Assembly (NCBI GenBank): GCA_037442385.1
Contig: JBBIQJ010000037.1
Span: forward strand, 1-18,191
DNA: 18,191 bases
Origin: LDYB01 sp037442385
GTDB taxonomy: Bacteria; Armatimonadota; Fimbriimonadia; Fimbriimonadales; GBS-DC
Direction of reading: 5' to 3'
The notes below the pieces were generated by a model that was not told the origin of the DNA, did no database searches, and saw nothing but the letters and a program-made list of their open reading frames with translations. Below, one piece after another: positions 1 to 5,634 of this stretch. The translations under genes and the position numbers were made by a program. Numbering within the stretch: position 1 is the first letter of the stretch; the number at the start of each line of letters is the position of its first letter.

Positions 1-63
1 GTCTGTTAGCGACTGGCGACAATTGCGAAAAGATGCACCCAAGTTCGGCAGGAATTCGGGCTG

Positions 64-100
64 GCGCCTTAATTTTTGCGATAGGAAGCGCCCTAATTTT
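64..100. repeat. Imperfect 13-bp direct repeat upstream of the PEP-CTERM gene
   Basis: GCGCCTTAATTTT (64-76) and GCGCCCTAATTTT (88-100) are the same 13-mer with one mismatch, spaced 24 bp start to start (about two helical turns). They lie 58 bp or more upstream of the first good start codon (158), so they could be a paired binding site for a regulator. No further copies were noticed. The rest of 1-142 holds no gene that I can support; an upstream gene may end before the window begins. Confidence 0.35.
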
Positions 101-157
101 AGTGGGTGTGCGGCATCGGTTCCGCAAGACACTCAATAAGGAATGGAGGGATATGCG

Positions 158-1060
158 ATGGTACAAAACAGTCTGTATCGAGCATGCGCGCTTGTACGCG
201 AGAAGATTTTGACGCCGTTTCTAGCAGTCTTGGACTGGTTGCAGAATTCGACCCAGTTAGGCATCTTCAACGCGAATGTATCCGCGACTGAAACCATACC
301 TGGGAACGGTTCGGCGGCTGTCGGCGCGACATATAATACTCGTGGTCAAGTCTGTGTCTTTCGCGGGGTGACGGTACAGAAACGAAACGTGATGCCCAAG
401 CAGCAACTTCTGGGTGATTCTCGTTGGGCGCATGGATTCGTAGCGAGCATGGTGGGGATGATGATTATGGCAAATGCGCCTGCCCAGCTTGCTACAAGCA
501 CTTTTGATACAGACACGGAGGGCTGGTCCTATTTCAACGATGTATCGGTATTTCGCTGGGATGGTACAGAAGGTAATCCTCCTGGTTCACTCTTCGTACG
601 AGACGGAGGAGATGGGCGCTACTGGTACATCGTTGCTCCTGCTGAATTTCTTGGCGACAAGCGCAGGGCGTATGGCGAAACTCTGTCATGGGAAATAAAA
701 CCCTTTCCTGTAGCGAGTGGGGCTGGTGCTGACCAACCAGATGTCGTTTTAATAGGCGGAGGGATCACACTCGTTATAGACTTACCAGAACCGCAGCAGA
801 GTGTGTGGAATTCCTACAGGGTGCCTCTGACTGAAACTGCTGGCTGGCGGAGAGACTCACTCAGCGGTGCAGCACCTACTAACTCCGAAATGCTTCAGGT
901 TTTGGGTGACCTGCAACAACTCCGCATCCGTGGCGAGTTTTCTGGAACTATTGACTCTGCTTATTTTGACAATATCATAATCTCACCAGAGCCTACTTCA
1001 CTGGCTGTACTGGGCATGGGGCTAACAGCTTTGCTGGGTTGGCGTCGGCGGCGGGCGTAA
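158..1060 (+). CDS. PEP-CTERM-sorted exported protein with laminin B (laminin IV type A)-like domain
   Basis: Probably an exported or surface-anchored protein of unknown ligand. From about residue 85 to 280 the pattern resembles the laminin B domain: FDTDTEGW, then EGNPPGSL, APAEFLGDKRRAYG, DVVLIGGG, ETAGWRRD, a GEFSG motif and YFDNIIISPEP. Laminin-B domains in bacteria are usually thought to bind glycans. The C-terminus is a PEP-CTERM sorting tag: PEPTSL, a hydrophobic helix, then RRRRA, which an exosortase would process. The start is uncertain. ATG 158 has a good Shine-Dalgarno (GGAGGG, 145-150) and gives 300 residues, but no signal peptide follows it. An in-frame ATG at 392 begins MPKQQLLGDSRWAHG plus a hydrophobic segment ending APAQLA, a plausible signal peptide, and a TATAAT lies at 332-337. 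I annotate the longer frame; the functional protein may be 392-1060 (222 residues). Confidence 0.75.
   Translation: MVQNSLYRACALVREKILTPFLAVLDWLQNSTQLGIFNANVSATETIPGNGSAAVGATYNTRGQVCVFRGVTVQKRNVMPKQQLLGDSRWAHGFVASMVGMMIMANAPAQLATSTFDTDTEGWSYFNDVSVFRWDGTEGNPPGSLFVRDGGDGRYWYIVAPAEFLGDKRRAYGETLSWEIKPFPVASGAGADQPDVVLIGGGITLVIDLPEPQQSVWNSYRVPLTETAGWRRDSLSGAAPTNSEMLQVLGDLQQLRIRGEFSGTIDSAYFDNIIISPEPTSLAVLGMGLTALLGWRRRRA
332..337 (+). promoter_or_regulatory. Possible -10 element (TATAAT) for a short form of the PEP-CTERM gene
   Basis: A perfect TATAAT sits 54 bp before the in-frame ATG at 392, which begins the only signal-peptide-like segment of the protein. A weak -35 (TTCGGC, 310-315) lies 16 bp upstream. 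Transcription from here would start near 344 and skip ATG 158. This is inference from motif position only. Confidence 0.3.
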
Positions 1061-1074
1061 ATTTCGCCTCCTTT

Positions 1075-1105
1075 GCCCTCTCTCCCACGCACTGGGAGAG
1101 AGGGC
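1075..1105. terminator. Perfect 13-bp hairpin after the PEP-CTERM gene
   Basis: GCCCTCTCTCCCA (1075-1087), loop CGCAC, TGGGAGAGAGGGC (1093-1105): a perfect 13-bp stem 15 bp after the stop codon. No T-run follows on the plus strand, so it is not a classical intrinsic terminator. It may still stop transcription or protect the 3' end, or be one copy of a dispersed palindromic repeat; such polypyrimidine/polypurine palindromes are often multicopy. Confidence 0.6.
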
Positions 1106-1430
1106 GCTTCTTCAGCGCTACAGACACAGATGGCAACGCAGGCTACCGATTTGCGCCGATGGACGACGCCTGCTCGCACGCTTTTTTGGCGTGGTTAGCA
1201 GCGTAGGGATTGCCAGTGAGCACACCCCTGAAACGCCCGAAGCGCCGCTGGGGCTGGTGGATGGTGTTGCAACACGCCATTTTACGCCCCGTATCGACGC
1301 GGGGCGGCGATACGGGGGTTGCGTCCGTCTATCAAGGCGAGGATGTTGTGGTACTGGTGCGGGGTGTCGCGTCGGCGGGTGGGGGGATGCTGGTCTTGTT
1401 CGCTTTTGAATTTTTGAAAAATAGAAAAAA
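1106..1430. other. Intergenic stretch with no supportable gene
   Basis: Short frames cross this GC-rich stretch on both strands, but none has a Shine-Dalgarno, a recognisable domain or convincing protein composition. It contains a stem CCCCGTATCG (1287-1296) with CGATACGGGG (1308-1317). A competing stem CGCCCCG (1285-1291) with CGGGGCG (1300-1306) shares bases with it, so the two folds exclude each other. From about 1401 the sequence turns A/T-rich, ending just before the promoter of the next gene, as an UP element would. Confidence 0.5.
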
Positions 1431-1439
1431 CTAACCCTC

Positions 1440-1457
1440 CCACTTGCAAAAAAGTGG
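1440..1457. promoter_or_regulatory. Operator-like palindrome over the regulator promoter
   Basis: CCACTT (1440-1445), six-base spacer GCAAAA, AAGTGG (1452-1457): a perfect dyad overlapping the candidate -35 TTGCAA (1444-1449). Its place directly ahead of a MerR-like regulator gene suggests autoregulation. The 19-bp spacing between TTGCAA and TATACT (1469-1474) matches the stretched spacer typical of MerR-controlled promoters. Confidence 0.45.
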
Positions 1458-1466
1458 TAAGTGTGG

Positions 1467-1474
1467 GGTATACT
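1467..1474 (+). promoter_or_regulatory. GGTATACT -10 box of the MerR-like gene
   Basis: GGTATACT ends 9 bp before ATG 1484. With usual -10 to start-site spacing, transcription would begin at or within about 3 bases of the start codon, giving a leaderless or nearly leaderless mRNA. No Shine-Dalgarno is needed in that case and none of good spacing is seen. Near-identical boxes occur before hemW, the DUF433/DUF5615 fusion and the DUF3054 gene. Confidence 0.5.
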
Positions 1475-1483
1475 GAAGGTACT

Positions 1484-2149
1484 ATGAAACCTCTCGATGC
1501 ACTGAAGCGGTACAAGGATCAGGACGGCTTCACCATCGAGGAGCTGGTGGCGGTGGCGAACAGCCTGCTGGAGCAGTGGGCGCCTGTTCAGCCGCGCTAT
1601 AAGGTGGTTCCGTTTCCCGATGTCCGCACGGTGCGCTTCTATACGGCGCACCGGCTGATAGACCCCCCTTCCCGCCGACGCGGGAACCGCGTGCTGTATG
1701 ACTACCACCATCTCCTTCAGCTGATTGCGCTGAAGACCCTCCAAGCGCAGTATATTCCGCTGCGGGCGGTGCGGCGCATGATGGAGGGTAAAAGCGTGGA
1801 GGAGCTGGAGGAGCTCATCCAGACCGTTCTGGAGAGCCGCTCAGATATTGGGCTGGCGACCAAGATGGGCGATGCGGCTCGCGCACTGGTTCGTGAGCAA
1901 GCCGCGGTCTATACCGCTCCACGCGCGGAGGAGGGCAGCCCCTACCCGCGCCCCCACGAGATACACGAGTTCCACCTCACTCCGTGGGCGGTGCTGAAGG
2001 TAGACCCGAACGCCGCGCGCAACGCGGGGGTCACCGAAATCAATCGGGTCTCGGACCTGGTGCGCTTGAGCCTGCTCAAAGCGTATGTAGAAAGCGAAGA
2101 AACACCGAAAGAGGAAACCACCACTCCTCAAAAAAAGCGAAGCAGGTAG
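1484..2149 (+). CDS. MerR-family-like transcriptional regulator
   Basis: A 221-residue probable DNA-binding regulator. Residues about 41-100 read as a MerR-type winged helix-turn-helix: VPFPDVRTVRFYTAHRLID, a basic wing PPSRRRGNRVLYDY, then HHLLQLIALKTLQAQYIPL and RAVRRMM. A leucine- and glutamate-rich helix follows (about 103-120), as in the dimerisation helix. The remaining roughly 100 residues carry no effector domain I recognise. The MerR-like region is not at the extreme N-terminus but behind about 40 extra residues. ATG 1484 is chosen because promoter and palindrome lie immediately upstream; the frame also extends to a GTG at 1454, inside the palindrome. The purine phosphorylase gene starts 9 nt after the stop, so the two are probably co-transcribed and the regulator may control that gene. 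The effector is unknown. Confidence 0.75.
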   Translation: MKPLDALKRYKDQDGFTIEELVAVANSLLEQWAPVQPRYKVVPFPDVRTVRFYTAHRLIDPPSRRRGNRVLYDYHHLLQLIALKTLQAQYIPLRAVRRMMEGKSVEELEELIQTVLESRSDIGLATKMGDAARALVREQAAVYTAPRAEEGSPYPRPHEIHEFHLTPWAVLKVDPNAARNAGVTEINRVSDLVRLSLLKAYVESEETPKEETTTPQKKRSR

Positions 2150-2158
2150 CCTGATCCG

Positions 2159-2884
2159 ATGCGTGTGGCGATTATTGGCGGTACAGGTGTGCAGAGTCTG
2201 CCAGGCTTGGAAATTACAGCGGAACATGCGCTGGAAGCGCACTGTGTGCTGTACGAAGGGAGCCTGGCAGGCAACCCTGTGCTGCTGCTACCTCGGCACG
2301 GCAGGGGGCACAAAGTGCCCCCACACCGCATTCCCCACGCGCTCCATGTGCGCCTGCTGAAGGAGCGCGGGGTGCAGGGGGTACTTTCCACCTCTGCCGT
2401 CGGTTCCTTGCGAGCCGACTGGACACCGGGCACGCTGGTCATTCTGAGCGACTTTCTGGATTTCACGCGCCATGTGCTGACCCTCTACGACGACGCGGTG
2501 GTGCATACCGATTTTTCCCAACCCTTTTCGCTCCTTCTGCGGGAGGCGTTGATTGTCTCGGCACAGGAACAGGGCATCCCCGTCCAGACAGAGGGCGTCT
2601 ATGTGTGCGCCCCTGGTCCACGCTACGAAACGCCTGCCGAAATCCGCATGTTTCGCATGCTTGGCGGCGATGTGATTGGCATGACCGTCGTGCCAGAGGC
2701 GGTGCTGTTTCGGGAAGCGGGAATTCATTACGCCTCGGTTTCGGTCGTAACAAACCTAGGCACAGGGCTGAGCGACACGCCTCTGACCCACGAAGAGGTT
2801 ACCGAAGTGATGGCGCACGCCACCGGGACCATCGCGCGCCTGTTTGCAGGTGCGGTGGCACGTCTGAAAGCGACCCCCCTTTAG
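2159..2884 (+). CDS. Purine nucleoside phosphorylase, MTAP/PNP family (possibly methylthioinosine type)
   Basis: Cytosolic enzyme that cleaves a purine nucleoside with phosphate to free base and ribose-1-phosphate (or its 5-methylthio form). Family motifs are in order: IIGGTG (5-10), PRHGRGH (45-51, phosphate site), TSAVGSLR (78-85), APGPRYETPAEIRM (151-164), GMTVVPEAV (174-182) and VVTNLGTGLSDTPLTHEEV. Length 241 is a little short for the family (about 245-290). At the base-recognition position, methylthioadenosine phosphorylases carry Asp (DYDCW-type motif) and 6-oxopurine enzymes carry Asn; here it is Asn199 in VVTNL. I therefore infer preference for inosine, guanosine or methylthioinosine over methylthioadenosine. 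It follows the MerR-like gene by 9 nt with only a weak ribosome site, consistent with one transcript. The mtnP symbol is avoided because the substrate is unsettled. Confidence 0.85.
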   Translation: MRVAIIGGTGVQSLPGLEITAEHALEAHCVLYEGSLAGNPVLLLPRHGRGHKVPPHRIPHALHVRLLKERGVQGVLSTSAVGSLRADWTPGTLVILSDFLDFTRHVLTLYDDAVVHTDFSQPFSLLLREALIVSAQEQGIPVQTEGVYVCAPGPRYETPAEIRMFRMLGGDVIGMTVVPEAVLFREAGIHYASVSVVTNLGTGLSDTPLTHEEVTEVMAHATGTIARLFAGAVARLKATPL

Positions 2885-2903
2885 CCCCCGTTGCCAATTG
2901 TGG

Positions 2904-2935
2904 CATAATACCCCTACGGAAACCGCGCGGTTTCC
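2904..2935 (+). promoter_or_regulatory. -10-like CATAAT followed by a leader palindrome
   Basis: CATAAT (2904-2909) could be the -10 of the downstream enzyme gene; no good -35 was found. Immediately after the expected start site lies the perfect palindrome GGAAACC-GCGC-GGTTTCC (2918-2935). It may be an operator, a 5'-end stabilising hairpin, or a terminator of the upstream phosphorylase gene (its second arm has only three Ts). A second small palindrome, CGTATACG, is at 2941-2948. Confidence 0.35.
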
Positions 2936-2977
2936 CAAATCGTATACGAGAGTACCGCGTCTAATCAGGAGGCAACG

Positions 2978-3820
2978 ATGCAACCGATGACCGAGCCAGC
3001 GGCGCAGGCGCAACGGGTTGTCCAGCTGCTGATGTGTGCGCCCAGCGCCTACGACCTGCTCTACGAGATTAATGCGTGGATGCACCTGAGCCAGCGTCCC
3101 GACAAGCGCCTGGCTTGGAAACAATGGGAGCAGCTCTACCAGACGCTCACCGAAAAGGTGGGCATTCCTGTGGCGCTGATTGAGCAGGCGTCGGAGGCGC
3201 CCGATATGGTGTTCACCGCGAACGCAGGGCTACCCCTGCCCGGGCGGCGCGTGGTGCTATCCCGTTTCCGCCACCCCGAACGGCAGGTGGAAGAACCCCA
3301 CTTCGAGCGGTGGTTTTGCGAACACGGCTACGAAGTCATTCACATGCCCCCCGATTGCGCTTTTGAGGGCGAGGGCGACGCCTTCCTGATAGACCACCTG
3401 ATTGTGGCCGGCTACCGGAAACGCACCGACATCTGCGCCCACCGCTACCTGAGCCGGATTACAGGGCTGGAAACCCTGAGCCTGGAGCTGGTGGACGACC
3501 GCTGGTATCATCTGGACACCTGTTTCTTGCCGCTGGGCGGGCGCCTGGTCGCTTACTACCCTGAAGCGTTTGACTGGTATGCCCGGCGCGTGATAGAACA
3601 GCATTTTGAAACGATTCCTGTTACACCTGAAGAGGCGTTGCGTTTTGCCTGCAATTCAGTGGTGGTGGGCAAGCAGGTGGTGATGCCCGCAGGGTGCCCC
3701 ATTTTGCGCTTCCATCTGGAAGAGCGCGGCTATACCGTGTACGAGATTCCCATGAGTGAGTTCATCAAGTCGGGGGGCGCGTGTAAGTGCCTTGTGCTGT
3801 ACCTGCTGGAACCCGTGTGA
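2978..3820 (+). CDS. Amidinotransferase-fold guanidine hydrolase, arginine dihydrolase/dimethylargininase-like
   Basis: Probable cytosolic arginine-type hydrolase of the pentein fold. Motifs match the N-terminal domain of cyanobacterial ArgZ/AgrE and relatives: FTANAG (79-84), FEGEGDAF (129-136), GYRKRTD (145-151), YHLDTCFLPL (177-186) and SEFIKSGGACKCL at the C-terminus. Expected catalytic residues are Asp134, His178 and the nucleophile Cys271 in KCL. Asn82 in FTANAG appears to match the Asn reported as needed for dihydrolase activity in ArgZ (arginine to ornithine, CO2 and ammonia), but the alignment is from memory. At 280 residues it lacks the ornithine cyclodeaminase-like half of AgrE, so it acts alone. 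It could instead be a dimethylargininase or deiminase. Start ATG 2978 has a strong AGGAGG at 2967-2972. A cysteine also sits two residues before the nucleophile (Cys269). Confidence 0.75.
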   Translation: MQPMTEPAAQAQRVVQLLMCAPSAYDLLYEINAWMHLSQRPDKRLAWKQWEQLYQTLTEKVGIPVALIEQASEAPDMVFTANAGLPLPGRRVVLSRFRHPERQVEEPHFERWFCEHGYEVIHMPPDCAFEGEGDAFLIDHLIVAGYRKRTDICAHRYLSRITGLETLSLELVDDRWYHLDTCFLPLGGRLVAYYPEAFDWYARRVIEQHFETIPVTPEEALRFACNSVVVGKQVVMPAGCPILRFHLEERGYTVYEIPMSEFIKSGGACKCLVLYLLEPV

Positions 3821-3859
3821 GGCAGGAAAGAGGGGGCAGGCGTCGAATCGGGAGCCGCG

Positions 3860-4294
3860 ATGAAAGTGTGGCTTTTCCGACTGCTCTTTGGCGCGGCGGT
3901 GCTGGGCGTGATTGGGAGCGCCGTCTGGAACAACATCGCCACCAACCGCCTGATTGAGCAAGCGACGGGTACAGACCCTGCGGCGCAGGTTCAGGCGCTC
4001 CAGCAAATGGCACAGCGCGACGACTTTTTTGACCTGATTCAGTCCCGACGCACGCCCGCACGCCTGCGCGTGGCAGAGGGGGTGGAGCACCTCAATTGCG
4101 CTTGCCATGTTGCGCGATCCGGAGCCGAAAGTGCGCGATCGTTTTCTGGACGCCCTGCGCAAAATTGGGGGCAACCATCTGGAGGCGCTCGCCGAAGGAC
4201 TGAAAAACGGCGATGGCAAGGTCAAAAATGGCACGGTGCAGGTGATGTCGGAACTGGGGCTGAAATGCCTGCCCGTCGCCCTCAAGGTGTTTGA
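3860..4294 (+). CDS. N-terminal membrane-anchor part of a frameshifted HEAT-repeat protein
   Basis: Begins at ATG 3860 behind GGGAG (3850-3854, 5-nt spacing). Residues about 5-25 (LFRLLFGAAVLGVIGSAVW) form one transmembrane helix or uncleaved signal anchor, followed by a helical segment QVQALQQMAQRDDFFDLI typical of a first HEAT-like repeat. After about position 4082 this frame loses sense (arginine- and glycine-rich, no homology) and ends at 4294. The proper continuation lies in the next frame: reading one G fewer in the five-G run at 4078-4082 gives AEGWSTSIALAMLRDPEPK, joining the two parts into one protein of 467 residues. Sequencing error, recent mutation or, less likely, programmed slippage could explain it. 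Confidence 0.7.
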   Translation: MKVWLFRLLFGAAVLGVIGSAVWNNIATNRLIEQATGTDPAAQVQALQQMAQRDDFFDLIQSRRTPARLRVAEGVEHLNCACHVARSGAESARSFSGRPAQNWGQPSGGARRRTEKRRWQGQKWHGAGDVGTGAEMPARRPQGV

Positions 4295-5264
4295 AGATGC
4301 TGGTGCGCGAGACGCCGCGGGCGAAGTGCTGACGCGCTTCGGCAGCGCCAGCGTGCCCGGTCTGCTGGCGCGCCTCCGTACCTCCGAAGATGAGGGGCTA
4401 CAGCTCAGCGCCATCAGCGTGCTGGGGCGAATCGGCGACCATCGCGCAGTAGACGCCATCCTGCCGTTTTTAAAACTGCCTCCTGAAAAACGACGCATCG
4501 TGCTGACCGCATTAGCCAGTATTGCCGACCCGCGCACCGAGTCTGTGCTGATTAAGGCGTTGCGTTCCCCTGAAGAAGACCCCGACGCGCGGGCGCAGGC
4601 GGCGCTGGGGCTGGGACAGATGGCAACCCGTGATGCACTTCGCGCTCTGCGTGCAGGATTGGAAGACCCGAACTTGATTGTGGCGGACGCATGCGCGGCA
4701 GGGTTTCAGCGAGCGGGCACGAAAGCCTTGACGACACTTCAAGACGCCCTGCAAAGCGCCAACGCAGTCGTGCGCCGACGCGCAGTGCTGGCGCTGGGCG
4801 CCCTGAACGATACCCAGGCTGTAACGATGCTCCAGCGCGCGCTCAACGACGCCGACCCGACCGTGCGCCGCGCCGCCACCGATGCGCTGGGCACAACGGG
4901 ACACCCAAACGCCATTCCTGCTTTGATTAGCGCATTAGCCCATCCCGATGGCGGCGTGGCACGCAACGCGAGTCGGAGCCTGGTGAAAATCGGCGCGCCA
5001 GCAATTCCCGCGCTTATTGCGCAGCTGCGCTCTTCCAATCCGACAGTCGCTTATCTCGCGGCGCACGCGCTCAGCCAGATTCCAGAGGCGGAACCCGCGC
5101 TTCTGAAAGCCGCCGAAGACCCCGCGACGCAACGGTATGCGCTGGTTGCCCTCAAGGAACGCACCGCCTACGCCGCAAAGCCGCTTTTTGAACGCGCCGC
5201 GCGCTCCGACGATCCCGTATTGCGCCAGATTGCCGAATCGGCGCTCCAGCAACTGAGCCAATGA
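4107..5264 (+). CDS. HEAT-repeat protein, C-terminal main part after the frameshift
   Basis: A 385-residue alpha-solenoid. About ten HEAT or PBS-lyase-type repeats can be followed, each of about 30-35 residues with a D-P-x-x-x-V-R-x-x-A pattern: RDPEPKVRDRFLDALRKIG, EDPNLIVADACAAGF, SANAVVRRRAVLALGAL, DADPTVRRAATDALG, HPDGGVARNASRSLVKIG and SSNPTVAYLAAHALSQI. Such proteins usually act as binding scaffolds; no catalytic motif is seen. ATG 4107 has no ribosome site, and the sequence just upstream in this frame (TSIALA) already fits a HEAT helix. The true gene therefore starts at 3860 and enters this frame at the G-run 4078-4082. With the anchor, the solenoid would sit on the outer face of the inner membrane or in the periplasm. 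The stop overlaps the next start by four bases (ATGA). Confidence 0.85.
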   Translation: MLRDPEPKVRDRFLDALRKIGGNHLEALAEGLKNGDGKVKNGTVQVMSELGLKCLPVALKVFEDAGARDAAGEVLTRFGSASVPGLLARLRTSEDEGLQLSAISVLGRIGDHRAVDAILPFLKLPPEKRRIVLTALASIADPRTESVLIKALRSPEEDPDARAQAALGLGQMATRDALRALRAGLEDPNLIVADACAAGFQRAGTKALTTLQDALQSANAVVRRRAVLALGALNDTQAVTMLQRALNDADPTVRRAATDALGTTGHPNAIPALISALAHPDGGVARNASRSLVKIGAPAIPALIAQLRSSNPTVAYLAAHALSQIPEAEPALLKAAEDPATQRYALVALKERTAYAAKPLFERAARSDDPVLRQIAESALQQLSQ

Positions 5265-5587
5265 AACCGCATCGCGACTGGCTGGGACGGATTTTCGCTC
5301 TCCTGATTTTACTGGTCGGGGTCGGGCTGATGCTCCTCTGCTTCGGACTCGCCTACCAGATGTTCCAGGCCCCTCCTCAGCGCCTGATGACCAACCCCCA
5401 GACAAATAACCCCGACCTGAACAGCCTGCTGACGGGCATCTGGGCGAGCGTGCGCTCAATCTTGTTGCTGGTGCTGATGGCAATCGTGGGCGGCATGATC
5501 GCTAATCGGGGCATCACGCTCTATCTGCATGTGCGCCGCGCCGAGTATGAAGAACATCAGCAAAGAGAGAAAAACCTGTCGACTTGA
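5261..5587 (+). CDS. Small two-helix membrane protein, unknown function
   Basis: 108 residues; I do not recognise a family. Two clear hydrophobic helices are visible: IFALLILLVGVGLMLLCFGL (about 11-30) and ILLLVLMAIVGGMIA (about 67-82). Between them is a roughly 35-residue loop rich in Pro, Asn and Gln. The tail RRAEYEEHQQREKN is charged and probably cytoplasmic. Its ATG overlaps the stop of the HEAT-repeat gene (ATGA), so the two are translationally coupled and may work as a pair in the membrane. Its own stop codon (5585-5587) lies inside the -35 box of the prepilin promoter. Confidence 0.65.
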   Translation: MKPHRDWLGRIFALLILLVGVGLMLLCFGLAYQMFQAPPQRLMTNPQTNNPDLNSLLTGIWASVRSILLLVLMAIVGGMIANRGITLYLHVRRAEYEEHQQREKNLST

Positions 5588-5612
5588 CAGCCCCGTCGAA
5601 ATGGTGTATAAT
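5584..5612 (+). promoter_or_regulatory. Perfect consensus sigma-70 promoter of the prepilin gene
   Basis: TTGACA (5584-5589), exactly 17 bp, TATAAT (5607-5612). Transcription should begin near 5619, just before the ribosome site GGAGG (5621-5625) that serves ATG 5635. The leader is thus only about 16 bases. A promoter matching consensus at all 12 positions implies high expression. Confidence 0.9.
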
Positions 5613-5634
5613 AGAGTGCTGGAGGGCTAGATCA

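Noticed and set aside
1118..1744. Minus-strand 208-codon frame and two short plus-strand frames (1191-1434) in the intergenic gap
   Set aside because: No ribosome site, no family similarity, and the minus frame runs into the MerR-like gene antisense.
3656..4537. 293-codon minus-strand open frame
   Set aside because: It is antisense across the arginine dihydrolase-like gene and the HEAT-repeat gene; composition is that of a GC-rich shadow frame with no domain.
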